Of a DNA stretch of 42,240 nucleotides, positions 8,268-17,483 are shown piece by piece; the first letter of the stretch is position 1; every line of letters starts with the position of its first letter. Below the pieces are notes generated by a model. It saw only the letters and a program-made list of their open reading frames with translations, ran no database searches and was not told where the DNA came from. Source of the stretch: Oscillospiraceae bacterium (lineage in GTDB: Bacteria > Bacillota > Clostridia > Oscillospirales > Oscillospiraceae); the NCBI GenBank assembly GCA_021202845.1, contig JAJQCF010000004.1, forward strand, positions 1 to 42,240, written 5' to 3'. A program made the position numbers and the translations under genes.

Positions 8268-9965
8268 ATGCGGAAATGCAGACTGCCTATCGGTGTGGAC
8301 AACTTTGAAAAGCTGCGTGACGAGAACCTTTATTACGTGGACAAGACGCTGCTGATAAAGGAGCTTCTTGACAGCTGGAGCGAGGTCACGCTCTTCACCC
8401 GCCCGCGGCGCTTCGGCAAGAGCCTGAACATGAGTATGCTCAAGTCGTTCTTTGAGGTTGGCACGAACAAGAGCTTATTTGACGGCCTTGCTATAAGCAA
8501 GGAAGCGGAATTGTGCGAGAAGCATATGGGGAAGTATCCCGTAATCTCTATCAGCTTGAAAGGCGTAGAGGGGCGGAGCTTTGCGGAGGCGAAAGAGCGC
8601 TTTTGGAATGAAATCAGCAATGAGGCCGACAGAATATATTTTTTGCTGGAAAAGGATAGAATTGACCCCTCTGACAGACAAATATTGTTGGAGCTAAAGC
8701 ATGGCAGGGGCGATTTGGAGAGCAGCCTTAAATTCCTCTCGCGCCTTTTCTACCGCTACTACGGTCAAAAAGTTATCATCCTCATCGACGAGTACGACGT
8801 GCCGCTCGACAAGGCCTATCACTACGGCTACTACAACGAAATGGTGCAGCTAATCCGCGTCATGTTCGGCTCGGCGTTAAAGACGAACGAGTTCTTGCAG
8901 CGCGCCGTGCTGACGGGCTGCCTGCGCGTGTCCAAGGAGAGCATATTCACGGGGCTGAACAACCTCAAGATTTATTCGATAATTGACACAAAATACGACG
9001 AATGGTTTGGCTTCACTGACAGCGAAGTAAAGGAAATGCTGGAGAGCTACGGTTTGAGCGAATATTACCAGACAACAAAAGAGTGGTACGACGGCTATAT
9101 TTTCGGGCAAAACAGCGTCTACTGTCCGTGGGATGTTATAAACTGGTGCGACCAACTGATGTCGGAGCCGAACCGTATGCCGCAGAACTTTTGGGCGAAC
9201 ACCAGCGGCAACGACATGGTGCGGAGATTTGTGGCAAAAGCTAACAAACCCACACAGCGGGAGATTGAGGAGCTGATTGCCGGAGAGAGCATCAGGAAAA
9301 AGCTGCGCCTTGACTTGACATATAATGAGATTGACAAGAACATCGACAACCTCTGGAGCGTACTTTTCACAACCGGCTACCTGACAACGCGAGGCTCTGA
9401 CGGGAGGGGCAATTATGACTTGGTTATCCCCAACCGCGAGGTGAACGAAATCTTTGTCAATGAGATACAGGAGTGGTTTTCGGACAAAATTAACGAGGAC
9501 ACAGCGGGGTCAAACCTACTGTGCGATGCTTTCGCTTCGGGCGATACAGGGGCAATCGAGGGTTATTTGAACAAGTGGCTGAACGCCTCCATAAGCATAC
9601 GTGACAAACAGAGCAAAAGTCCCGCGGAGAACTTTTACCACGGCGTTTTGCTGGGAATGCTGGGAACCCGCGGAAACGACTGGGATGTGCGTTCCAACAT
9701 CGAAAGCGGAGACGGATACCCTGACATCACCGTTACCCGCAACGAGGACAGCTATGGCTTTATAATCGAGCTGATGAAGTACGCCGCCAACGTCAATGCC
9801 CTCACAGAGAGCGCGGAAAGAGCGCTCAAGCAGATTGACGAGAAAAACTACGAACAGCGGCTGCTGGACGAGGGCATAACGGACATAAAAAAGTACGGCA
9901 TCGCTTTTTTCAATAAAAAGTGCAGGGTGCTGGTGAAGGATAACAGAGCGAAAAATTTTGCTTGA
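8268..9965 (+). CDS. AAA-ATPase-like / PD-(D/E)XK nuclease-like protein (DUF1703 type)
   Basis: 565 residues of a large family common in gut Clostridia and Bacteroidetes, role unknown. The N-terminal AAA-like domain starts LPIGVDNFEKLRDENLYYVD. It has the family's degenerate P-loop RPRRFGKS (about residues 44-51) and a Walker B, VIILIDEYD. The C-terminal part has the PD-(D/E)XK-like block GYPDITV, then FIIELMKYA. The usual E-x-K is spaced E-x-x-K here, so nuclease activity is doubtful. Codon use is more AT-rich than in its neighbours, which suggests transfer. It has its own promoter and stands alone between the spore genes and a reductase. The ribosome binding site (GGGAAAG) is poorly spaced. 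Confidence 0.85.
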   Translation: MRKCRLPIGVDNFEKLRDENLYYVDKTLLIKELLDSWSEVTLFTRPRRFGKSLNMSMLKSFFEVGTNKSLFDGLAISKEAELCEKHMGKYPVISISLKGVEGRSFAEAKERFWNEISNEADRIYFLLEKDRIDPSDRQILLELKHGRGDLESSLKFLSRLFYRYYGQKVIILIDEYDVPLDKAYHYGYYNEMVQLIRVMFGSALKTNEFLQRAVLTGCLRVSKESIFTGLNNLKIYSIIDTKYDEWFGFTDSEVKEMLESYGLSEYYQTTKEWYDGYIFGQNSVYCPWDVINWCDQLMSEPNRMPQNFWANTSGNDMVRRFVAKANKPTQREIEELIAGESIRKKLRLDLTYNEIDKNIDNLWSVLFTTGYLTTRGSDGRGNYDLVIPNREVNEIFVNEIQEWFSDKINEDTAGSNLLCDAFASGDTGAIEGYLNKWLNASISIRDKQSKSPAENFYHGVLLGMLGTRGNDWDVRSNIESGDGYPDITVTRNEDSYGFIIELMKYAANVNALTESAERALKQIDEKNYEQRLLDEGITDIKKYGIAFFNKKCRVLVKDNRAKNFA

Positions 9966-9992
9966 CTTGGAGCGCGCTTCAGGAGATAAAAT
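9962..9992 (+). promoter_or_regulatory. Possible promoter of the aldo/keto reductase gene
   Basis: TTGACT and TAAAAT separated by 19 bases, overlapping the stop codon of the preceding gene. The spacing is longer than ideal. Confidence 0.35.
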
Positions 9993-10023
9993 AACGGCAA
10001 CCGAAAGAGGAAGGAACAACTAT

Positions 10024-11154
10024 ATGGACTTTGGCAAAAATCTTGGGTTTGGTATGATGCGTCTGCCGCAGCTTGACCCTGACCGCGCGCAGGCGCTGGA
10101 CAAGGAGCAGACGGCGCGCATGATTGACGCTTTTATCGAGCGCGGGTTCACCTATTTCGACACCGCGTGGATGTACCATGACGGGGCGAGCGAGCGCGCC
10201 GCGGGCGAGCTGCTGGTTGACCGTCACCCGCGCGGCAGCTTTACGCTGGCGTCGAAGATGTTTGCCTCGCTGCTGACTTGCCGCGAGGACGCGGAAAAAA
10301 TGTTCACTACCCAGCTCCGGCGCACGCACACCGACCATTTCGATTTCTATTTGCACCACAACATGAACGCCGAGAACTACGCCGCCGCTCAGAAATACGA
10401 CGTTTTTGCCTATCTCCGGCGCAGGAAAGAGCAGGGCTACATCGGCGCGCTGGGCTTTTCGTTCCATGACAGCGTGGAGCTGCTGGAGCAGATACTTACC
10501 GAGCACCCCGAGATGGAATTTGTGCAGCTGCAAATAAATTATCTGGACTGGGAGAGCGAAAACGTACAGAGCCGCCTGTGCTATGAGTGCGCCCGCAGCC
10601 ACGGTAAGAGCATTATTGTCATGGAGCCGCTCAAGGGCGGCGCTCTCGTGCGCCTGCCGTCGGAGGCCGAGGCGGTGCTGCGCGCCATACACCCCGACTG
10701 GAGCAACGCGGCGTGGGCAAATCTGTTCTGCGCAAGTCTGGACGGCGTGGAAATGGTGCTCTCCGGCATGAGTACGTGGGAGCAGCTGGATGAGAACACG
10801 CGCGTGTTCGCCGCGCAGCGCAGGCTGAACGAGGAAGAGCTGGCCGCCGTATGGCGCGTGCGCGATATTATAAAAAGCAGCGGCGAAATACCCTGCACCG
10901 CCTGCCGCTACTGCATTGAGGTCAACCCCTGCCCGCAGAACATTGCCATTCCCAGCTACTTTTCGCTCTACAACCTCGAAAAGTTTGACATAAAGCGCCC
11001 GTTTTCGCCGCAGAAGGAATACTACGACTACTTGGTGGCAAACGGCAGCGGACGCGCCGCGGACTGCATAAAGTGCGGACTGTGCGAGCGCTCCTGCCCG
11101 CAGCACATTGATATAAGAACAAACTTGGAAAAGGTCAGCGCCATGTGGGACTGA
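10024..11154 (+). CDS. Aldo/keto reductase with C-terminal 4Fe-4S ferredoxin domain (COG1453 type)
   Basis: 376 residues. An N-terminal aldo/keto reductase barrel (GFGMMRLP, GFTYFDTAWMYHDG, LASKM, FDFYLHHNM) is followed by a ferredoxin-like tail. The tail has two cysteine clusters, CTACRYCIEVNPCPQNI and CIKCGLCERSCPQHI, enough for two iron-sulfur clusters. This predicted oxidoreductase family is common in anaerobes and its substrates are not settled. The ATG at 10024 follows AGGAAGG; an in-frame ATG at 9958 lies inside the previous gene and lacks a ribosome binding site. A good terminator follows. Confidence 0.92.
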   Translation: MDFGKNLGFGMMRLPQLDPDRAQALDKEQTARMIDAFIERGFTYFDTAWMYHDGASERAAGELLVDRHPRGSFTLASKMFASLLTCREDAEKMFTTQLRRTHTDHFDFYLHHNMNAENYAAAQKYDVFAYLRRRKEQGYIGALGFSFHDSVELLEQILTEHPEMEFVQLQINYLDWESENVQSRLCYECARSHGKSIIVMEPLKGGALVRLPSEAEAVLRAIHPDWSNAAWANLFCASLDGVEMVLSGMSTWEQLDENTRVFAAQRRLNEEELAAVWRVRDIIKSSGEIPCTACRYCIEVNPCPQNIAIPSYFSLYNLEKFDIKRPFSPQKEYYDYLVANGSGRAADCIKCGLCERSCPQHIDIRTNLEKVSAMWD

Positions 11155-11172
11155 CCCCGCGCTAAAAGCAAG

Positions 11173-11216
11173 GGCGCTGTCGGAGCCTGTCAAAAAGCTC
11201 CGGCAGCGCCTTTTTT
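11173..11216 (+). terminator. Terminator of the aldo/keto reductase gene
   Basis: Arms GGCGCTGTCGGAGC (11173-11186) and GCTCCGGCAGCGCC (11197-11210) pair with one wobble and are followed by six T. Confidence 0.9.
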
Positions 11217-11246
11217 GGTTTGTTTTGGTGACTTTTCTCCGCTTAC

Positions 11247-13169
11247 TTAGGACGCCTTGACCTTTATCCACAGCTCGGAGAGGGTGCGGCGGAGAGTGTC
11301 GTTATTGTGGAACATCTCGTCCAACTCATAGTCCGTGCGCGGCAGATAGGCTTCGTTTTCCTCGTAAAGACCCATTTCGCCGCTCATCTCCTCCAGCACC
11401 TGCGCGTTGGGGGAGGCGTAGCCGACGGTTTCGGAGTTGTCGTAGCTGGCCTCGTAGGTGAGGACGAAGTTTATGAACTCGTGCGCCAGCAGCGGGTTTT
11501 CCGCGTTGGCGGGGATAACCATTGCGTCCACCCAGATGTTGGTTCCCTGATAGGGCTCGCAGTAGCTCATGTCCTCGTTTTCGTCCAAGATGACCGTGGC
11601 GTCGCCGGAGTAGACGACGGCTATATCCTTGGCGCCGCTTATCATGTTGTCTATGACCTCGTCGGTGACGTAGACAGGCGACATTGCGGCGTTGCACTGC
11701 ATCAGCCACTCGTAGGCCTCCTGCAGCTCCTGCTCGTTATCCGTGTTCATGGAGTAACCCAGCGCCTTGAGCGCGGTCATAAACGAGTCGCGTTCGGAGT
11801 CGTACATATAGATGCGTCCGGCGTAATCGGTGTCCAGCAGGATGTCCCAGCCCTCGGCTTCCACAACCGCGGGGTCTACGTTTTCGTGGTTATAGACAAG
11901 TCCCACGCTGCCCCAGAAGTACGGCACGGCGTACTCCCCTTCGGGGTCGCAGTCCAGCTCAAGCAGGCTGTCCGTCAGGTTCTCGCGGTTGGGTATCAGG
12001 CTCAGGTCGAGCTTTTGCAGCATATCGTTTTCTATGAGCCGTTCAATCATGTAGTCCGACGGCACGAGCAGGTCGTAGCTGTCGCCGGCCTGCAGCTTTG
12101 TGTACATCATCTCGTTGGAATCGAAATACTCGACGATAACGTCCACGCCGTACTGTGATTCAAAGTCGGAAATGACGTTCTCGCCCAGATATTCGCCCCA
12201 GATATAGAGCTTGAGCGTGGCGGAGCCGTATTTGGCAATGGCCTCCTGCGTCCTCGCAGTTTTGGCAGCGCTGCCGCCTATGCCGACGGCGGCGACCGCG
12301 ATAACGACAACGCAGGCGACCGCAGCGCAGAGCGCACGGCGCTTCCCGCGGCTCATTGCGGGCTTGCCCTCGCCCTCCGCCAGCGCCTTGGCGCGCCGCT
12401 CGCGCACTATGGGCACAAGGTTGGCTATGCCGAGGCAGAGCGTGATAATGACGATGACCAGCGTGGACAGCGCGTTTATGGACGGGTTGACGCGCTTGGA
12501 CATTGTGTAGACCAGAATGGAGATGTTCTGCACGCCGTTGCCCGTGACGAAGTAGGATATGACGAAGTCGTCAAAGCTCATGGTGAAAGCGATGAGCGCG
12601 CCGGAGATTATGCCGGGCTTTATCTGCGGAACTATGACGCGCCATATCGCCTGCCACGGCGTTGCGCCGAGGTCCATTGCCGCGTCGGTCAGGTTGGGGT
12701 CAAGCGAGCGCAGCTTGGGGCTGACGGAGAGCATGACATAGGGTATGCAGAACATGATGTGCGCCAAGAGCATCGTCATAAAGCCCTTGCCCACTGCCAG
12801 CGCGGAAAAGAGCATCAGCAGGCCGATGCCGGTTATAATGTCGGGGTTCATCACCGGCAGGTCGTTTATGCGCTGCACCGCCGCCTGCAATATCCTGTGC
12901 GAGCGCGAGAGGCCGATGGCGGTTATCGTGCCGACGATTGTTGAAATGGCCGTTGCCAGCACCGCCACCAATATGGTGTAGAAAACTGCCGCCATCATGG
13001 TGTCGTCGGCGAACATCTTTTCGTACCATTGCAGCGAGAAGCCGCTGAAGTGGGTCAGCGAGCGCGAGTCGTTGAACGAAAAAATGATGATGTAGAGTAT
13101 AGGCAGGTAGAAAAACAGCATTGTGAGGATGATTATCACCCTCGAGGGCAGCTTGCGGCTTTTTTTCAT
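11247..13169 (-). CDS. potCD: Spermidine/putrescine ABC transporter, permease PotC fused to binding protein PotD
   Basis: 640 residues. Residues 1-255 are a PotC-type permease with six membrane helices and the EAA loop AAMDLGATPWQAIWRVIVPQ (about 163-182), which docks on the ATPase. A basic linker (about 256-278) leads to an extra helix (about 279-301). From about 315 to the end it is a PotD-type polyamine-binding protein: LYIWGEYLG, VDVIVEYFDSNEMMYTKL, YDLLVPSDYMIERL, PYFWGSVGLVYN. The fusion replaces a lipid anchor by tethering the binding domain to the outer face. GGGGGTG precedes the ATG, which lies six bases after the potB stop. It is the last gene of the potA-potB-potCD set. The substrate is inferred from the family. 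Confidence 0.94.
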   Translation of the reverse strand: MKKSRKLPSRVIIILTMLFFYLPILYIIIFSFNDSRSLTHFSGFSLQWYEKMFADDTMMAAVFYTILVAVLATAISTIVGTITAIGLSRSHRILQAAVQRINDLPVMNPDIITGIGLLMLFSALAVGKGFMTMLLAHIMFCIPYVMLSVSPKLRSLDPNLTDAAMDLGATPWQAIWRVIVPQIKPGIISGALIAFTMSFDDFVISYFVTGNGVQNISILVYTMSKRVNPSINALSTLVIVIITLCLGIANLVPIVRERRAKALAEGEGKPAMSRGKRRALCAAVACVVVIAVAAVGIGGSAAKTARTQEAIAKYGSATLKLYIWGEYLGENVISDFESQYGVDVIVEYFDSNEMMYTKLQAGDSYDLLVPSDYMIERLIENDMLQKLDLSLIPNRENLTDSLLELDCDPEGEYAVPYFWGSVGLVYNHENVDPAVVEAEGWDILLDTDYAGRIYMYDSERDSFMTALKALGYSMNTDNEQELQEAYEWLMQCNAAMSPVYVTDEVIDNMISGAKDIAVVYSGDATVILDENEDMSYCEPYQGTNIWVDAMVIPANAENPLLAHEFINFVLTYEASYDNSETVGYASPNAQVLEEMSGEMGLYEENEAYLPRTDYELDEMFHNNDTLRRTLSELWIKVKAS

Positions 13170-13175
13170 CCGCGC

Positions 13176-14009
13176 TCACCCCCTGTCTGCGCTGACACGG
13201 CGCTCCGCGCGGCGGGTCAGGTACATGGAAATCATGATTATGACGGCCATTATCAGCGAAATGGCGCTGCCGAAGTTCCAGTCTCCGGCGGTCAGGAACT
13301 GATTTTCAATGATGTTGCCGACCAGCACGTACTGTCCGCCGCCCAGCAGCTTGGGAATGAAGAACGAGCTGACCGCGGGCAGGAACACCAGCGTTATGCC
13401 GGAGATGATGCCCGGCAGCGACAGCGGCAGCGTGACGCGCAGAAATGTCTGCACGGCGTTGGCGCCGAGGTCGCCCGCCGCCTCGGCCAAGCTGCCGTCC
13501 ATCTTGGCGAGGGAGGTGTGAATCTGCAAAATCATAAACGGTATGAAGTTATACACCATGCCGAGCACGACGGCAAAGTCGGTGTACAGCAGCGTCACGT
13601 CCTCCAAGCCGAACCAGCCTAAAATTGTCGAGAGCACGCCGCCCGACTGCAAAATGCCCATCCACGCATAGGTGCGCACCAGCATATTTATCCAAGTGGG
13701 CATAGTTATGAGCAGAATGAGAATCATGTTGTGGCGGCCGGGGGCGCGGGATATGACGTAGGCCACGGGATAGCCCAAGACCACGCAGATAACCGTTGTC
13801 AGCAGCGCGATGTAAATGGACAGTCCCAGCACCTGCAAAAACGTGGCGTCCGTGACGAAGCGCACGAAGTTGGAGAGGCTGAACCTCACCGTTGCCACGT
13901 CGTTGCCCTCCACGGTGAAGGCGTAGAACACGATTAGTATCATCGGCACGCCAATCATCACCGCTATCCACGCGATGTAGGGGCAGCTCATTGCCGTGAA
14001 ACGCTTCAT
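13176..14009 (-). CDS. potB: Spermidine/putrescine ABC transporter permease PotB
   Basis: 277 residues, six predicted membrane helices and the EAA coupling loop [21 protein letters not shown]. Other family blocks are [35 protein letters not shown] and [17 protein letters not shown]. It pairs with the PotC half of the next gene to form the membrane channel. The start overlaps the potA stop (ATGA) and AAAGGAGG lies within the potA end, so translation is coupled. Confidence 0.95.
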   Translation of the reverse strand: MKRFTAMSCPYIAWIAVMIGVPMILIVFYAFTVEGNDVATVRFSLSNFVRFVTDATFLQVLGLSIYIALLTTVICVVLGYPVAYVISRAPGRHNMILILLITMPTWINMLVRTYAWMGILQSGGVLSTILGWFGLEDVTLLYTDFAVVLGMVYNFIPFMILQIHTSLAKMDGSLAEAAGDLGANAVQTFLRVTLPLSLPGIISGITLVFLPAVSSFFIPKLLGGGQYVLVGNIIENQFLTAGDWNFGSAISLIMAVIIMISMYLTRRAERRVSADRG

Positions 14010-15589
14010 CCTCCGCCCTCCTTTGCCATGAGGTGGATGTCCTCGGGGTCGAAGCTAAGTCCGACCTCCGTCTCCTCCGGCAGGCAGAGCGTTGTGGAAA
14101 CGCGGTAGCGGTAGCCCAGAGTGGAAAACGTCACGTCATAGACGCCGGGGACTATATTATCGGCGTCAAAGTCGTAGCGCACTTCGGTTACGGCGACCTC
14201 CGCGCCGTCCGTGAGGCTCCAAGCGGAGGCGTTGGCCCATGTGCGCAGGTCGGTGTCCAGCGCCATAGAGTCTAAAATGTCGTCCGTCTTGACGAAGAAG
14301 TCCATCGCGTAAATTTCCTCGCGGAACACGGTGCTGACCGCGCGGTTTTCCTCGCGCACGACGGCCTCGACGGTGATGGAGGTGTCCTCCGCCGTGGAGA
14401 ACGTGACCTTATAGGCTCCGGCGGCCTTCTTAATGTCGTACTCCACGCTTTTTATGGAGACGCGCTCGCCCGTGGCGGCGTCCCATGCCTCGGCGGAGGC
14501 CAGAGCGACAACGCGGGGGTCGTCCAGCTCGTCAACGTCGCTGGCGTCCAGAAAGAAATTGTTCGCGCTTATCATCTCGCCCGCCTCATTGTTGACAACG
14601 GGCTTATCCTCGCTGACGTGCATTTTCACGGTGATGGAGGTGCCGAGGCGCGTTTCGACCACGGTGTCGTAGTAAACGCCCTTGAACACCTGCTCGCGGA
14701 CTACGCCCTTGAGCATACCGTCCTCGCGGCGGACGATGTGCAAATCCTCCGGCCTGATGACAACGTCCACGGGGCGGCCGGCCTCGAAGCCGCGCTGGGT
14801 GCAGGGGAAGTTTTTGTCCTCAAAGCGCACAGTGTCCTCCGCGGCCATTGCGCCCTCTATGATGTTCGTCTCGCCGATGAAGCCGGCGACAAAGCGGCTG
14901 ACGGGGCGGTTATAAATCTCCTCCGGCGTGCCGACCTGCTGAATTTCACCGTCGCGCATTACAACAATGCGGTCGCTCATGGTGAGGGCTTCCTCTTGGT
15001 CGTGCGTGACGAAAATAAACGCTATGCCGACCTCGGACTGTATGCGCTTGAGCTCCAGCTGCATTTCCTTGCGCAGCTTGAGGTCAAGAGCGCTTAGAGG
15101 CTCGTCCAGCAGCAGCACGCTCGGCTCGTTGACAAGCGCGCGGGCAATGGCGATGCGCTGCTGCTGTCCGCCGCTGAGCTCATTAACGGAGCGGTGCGCG
15201 CAGGATTCAAGATTAACAAGGCGGAGCATTCGCATGACCTTCTGCGCGATAACGTCCTTCGGCTGCTTTTTTATTTTCAGACCGAAGGCCACGTTGTCGT
15301 AAACGTCCATGTGCGGAAAAAGGGCATATTTCTGAAACACAGTGTTTATGTCCCGCTTGTAGGGCGGCAGAGCCGTTATGTCCTCGCCCTTGAACCAGAC
15401 CCGACCTTCGCCGGGGGTGAGAAATCCGCCTAAGATGCGCAGCAGCGTTGTCTTGCCGCAGCCAGACGGTCCCAGCAGCGTAACGAACTCGTTGTCGTAA
15501 ATATCCAGCGACACTCCTTTGAGCACCATCTGTCCGTCAAAGCTGCGGGCAATACCCTTGAACTCGATTATCTTTCTGCTTTCGTCCAC
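14006..15589 (-). CDS. potA: Spermidine/putrescine ABC transporter ATPase PotA with a duplicated insertion
   Basis: Cytoplasmic ATPase powering polyamine uptake. Walker [10 protein letters not shown] (40-48), signature LSGGQQQR (138-145), Walker B VLLLDEP (158-164) and the switch His in VTHDQEE (196) are all present, followed by a TOBE domain (IRPEDLHIV, about 278-286). The protein has 527 residues against roughly 350-380 usually. The excess lies between about 325 and 505 and holds two related modules of about 70 residues (about 343-411 and 428-500), each ending G-x-Y-x-V-T-F-S-T. The normal C-terminal block [14 protein letters not shown] follows. The start is GTG, preceded by AGGGGGG seven bases upstream. 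Confidence 0.95.
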   Translation of the reverse strand: MDESRKIIEFKGIARSFDGQMVLKGVSLDIYDNEFVTLLGPSGCGKTTLLRILGGFLTPGEGRVWFKGEDITALPPYKRDINTVFQKYALFPHMDVYDNVAFGLKIKKQPKDVIAQKVMRMLRLVNLESCAHRSVNELSGGQQQRIAIARALVNEPSVLLLDEPLSALDLKLRKEMQLELKRIQSEVGIAFIFVTHDQEEALTMSDRIVVMRDGEIQQVGTPEEIYNRPVSRFVAGFIGETNIIEGAMAAEDTVRFEDKNFPCTQRGFEAGRPVDVVIRPEDLHIVRREDGMLKGVVREQVFKGVYYDTVVETRLGTSITVKMHVSEDKPVVNNEAGEMISANNFFLDASDVDELDDPRVVALASAEAWDAATGERVSIKSVEYDIKKAAGAYKVTFSTAEDTSITVEAVVREENRAVSTVFREEIYAMDFFVKTDDILDSMALDTDLRTWANASAWSLTDGAEVAVTEVRYDFDADNIVPGVYDVTFSTLGYRYRVSTTLCLPEETEVGLSFDPEDIHLMAKEGGG

Positions 15590-15629
15590 ACAAAGCCCCC
15601 CTTATTATATTTTTTCGCTTGGCGCGCGG

Positions 15630-16076
15630 TTACTTGTTCTTTGATTTCAGCTCCTCCAGAATCTCAGCGAGCAGCTGCTCGGTTGTCGGGCCGGCAGGCT
15701 CGGCGGGTGCGGCGGCTTCCTCAGCCTTTTTCTTCTTTTCGCTCATCTCGTGCGCCTTGTTAAAGCCCTTGACGATGAAGAACACGACGAGCGCCACAAG
15801 AATGAAGTTGATTATGGCGGAAATGAACGTACCGATGCCGATAACCACGGCCTCTGTTACGACCTCGCCGCCCTCCATCACGGCGGGACTCAGCTCAATA
15901 TTCAGCGCGGCAAGGTCGATGTCGCCGATAATCCAGCCGATAAACGGCATGAATACGTCGTTGATGAGCGAGGTGGTGATTGAGCTGAACGCGGTGGCGA
16001 TGATAACGCCGACGGCCATGTCCAGCACGTTGCCGCGCATGATAAAGTCGCGGAACTCTTTGACAAATTTTTTCAT
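15630..16076 (-). CDS. mscL: Large-conductance mechanosensitive channel
   Basis: 148 residues. MscL is a pentameric membrane pore that opens on osmotic downshock. The N-terminal amphipathic segment and first helix read FRDFIMRGNVLDMAVGVIIA; the second helix is around IGTFISAIINFILVALVVFFIV. The charged cytoplasmic C-terminal helix ends TTEQLLAEILEELK, preceded by an Ala/Pro-rich linker. AGAGGAAG precedes the ATG. It lies between serS and potA with 62 and 40 bases on either side and no obvious promoter of its own. Confidence 0.95.
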   Translation of the reverse strand: MKKFVKEFRDFIMRGNVLDMAVGVIIATAFSSITTSLINDVFMPFIGWIIGDIDLAALNIELSPAVMEGGEVVTEAVVIGIGTFISAIINFILVALVVFFIVKGFNKAHEMSEKKKKAEEAAAPAEPAGPTTEQLLAEILEELKSKNK

Positions 16077-16138
16077 GGTTTTGAACTTCCTCTCTTTTTT
16101 ATTTATTTTTGACCGGCAAAGCCGGCTTTTTAATTATT

Positions 16139-17446
16139 TCAGCCTTTTTTCGGCACGAGCAGCGCCTTGCCGCCGACATAGGGGCGCAGCACTTCCGGCA
16201 CTGTGACGGAGCCGTCGGCCTGCAGGTGGTTTTCCAGCAGCGCGATGAGCATACGCGGCGGGGCGACAACGGTGTTGTTGAGCGTATGCGGCAGGTACAT
16301 GGAGCCGTCCGCGCCCTTTACGCGCATTTTCAGTCTGCGCGCCTGCGCGTCGCCGAGGTTGGAGCAGGAGCAGACCTCGAAGTATTTCTGCTGGCGCGGG
16401 CTCCACGCCTCTATGTCGCAGCTCTTGACCTTCAAGTCCGCCAAGTCGCCGGAGCAGCACTCCAGCTGGCGCACGGGGATTTCCAGCGAGCGGAACAGCT
16501 CGACCGACCAGCGCCACATCTTTTCGTACCAGTCCATGCTCTCCTCAGGGCGGCAGACGACTATCATCTCCTGCTTTTCAAACTGGTGTATGCGGTAAAC
16601 GCCGCGCTCTTCAATGCCGTGTGCGCCCTTTTCCTTGCGGAAGCAGGGCGAATAGCTCGTCAGCGTCTGCGGCAGGCTGGCTTCGGGGATAATCTGGCCG
16701 ATAAATTTGCCTATCATGGAGTGCTCGCTCGTGCCTATCAGGTACAAGTCTTCGCCCTCTATCTTGTACATCATGGCGTCCATGTCCGTCTGGCTCATAA
16801 CGCCCTCGACGACGTTGCCGTGAATCATAAACGGCGGTATGCAGTAGGTGAAGCCCTTGTCAATCATAAAGTCGCGCGCGTAGGCCAACACTCCGGAATG
16901 CAGCCTGGCAATATCTCCCATAAGATAATAGAAACCGTTGCCCGCAACGCGCCCCGCGGCGTCCATGTCTACGCCGTCAAAGGATTCCATGATTTGGGTG
17001 TGATAGGGAATCTCGAAGTTCGGCACAAGCGGCTCGCCGAAGCGCTCGACCTCCACGTTGGCGCTGTCGTCGGGGCCTATGGGCACGCTGGGGTCGATAA
17101 TATTGGGTATTTGCAGCATGATTTCGTGTATTTTCGCGCTCAGCTCCGTCTCGCTCTGCTCAAGCTCCGCCAGACGCGCGGCGTTTGCCGCAACCTGCGC
17201 CTTGACCGCCTCGGCCTCCGCCAGCTTGCTGGGGTCTTTTTTGGCCTGACCCATGAGCATACCAATTTGCTTGCTCAGGCTGTTGCGCTTGGCGCGCAGG
17301 TCGCTGGCCTCGGTTATGGCGGCGCGGTGCTGCGCGTCCAGCGCTATAACCTCGTCCACCAGCGGCAGTCTTGCGTCCTGAAATTTTTTCTTGATGTTCT
17401 CCTTAACTGCGTCGGGATTTTCGCGTATAAATTTGATGTCCAGCAT
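16139..17446 (-). CDS. serS: Seryl-tRNA synthetase
   Basis: Class II synthetase, 435 residues. An N-terminal coiled-coil arm for the tRNA-Ser long variable loop spans about 30-110, followed by the catalytic core: IGTSEHSMIGKF, motif 2 FRKEKGAHGIEERGVYRIHQFEKQE, and the C-terminal PHTLNNTVVAPPRMLIALLENH. The last motif departs from the common PHTLNGSGLAVGRT form; I recall similar sequences in a clostridial branch of the family. GGAGAG precedes the ATG. Only 37 bases separate it from parB, so there is no room for a T-box and it probably reads through from parA-parB. Confidence 0.95.
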   Translation of the reverse strand: MLDIKFIRENPDAVKENIKKKFQDARLPLVDEVIALDAQHRAAITEASDLRAKRNSLSKQIGMLMGQAKKDPSKLAEAEAVKAQVAANAARLAELEQSETELSAKIHEIMLQIPNIIDPSVPIGPDDSANVEVERFGEPLVPNFEIPYHTQIMESFDGVDMDAAGRVAGNGFYYLMGDIARLHSGVLAYARDFMIDKGFTYCIPPFMIHGNVVEGVMSQTDMDAMMYKIEGEDLYLIGTSEHSMIGKFIGQIIPEASLPQTLTSYSPCFRKEKGAHGIEERGVYRIHQFEKQEMIVVCRPEESMDWYEKMWRWSVELFRSLEIPVRQLECCSGDLADLKVKSCDIEAWSPRQQKYFEVCSCSNLGDAQARRLKMRVKGADGSMYLPHTLNNTVVAPPRMLIALLENHLQADGSVTVPEVLRPYVGGKALLVPKKG

Positions 17447-17483
17447 TTTTCCGTCTCTCCGTTTGAAAATTTAATTTTGATTA

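Noticed and set aside
16113-16130. CCGGC-AAA-GCCGG hairpin followed by five T between serS and mscL
   Set aside because: The T run lies on the plus strand, whereas both flanking genes are on the minus strand. It is not in the right orientation to end serS transcription and no plus-strand gene needs it.
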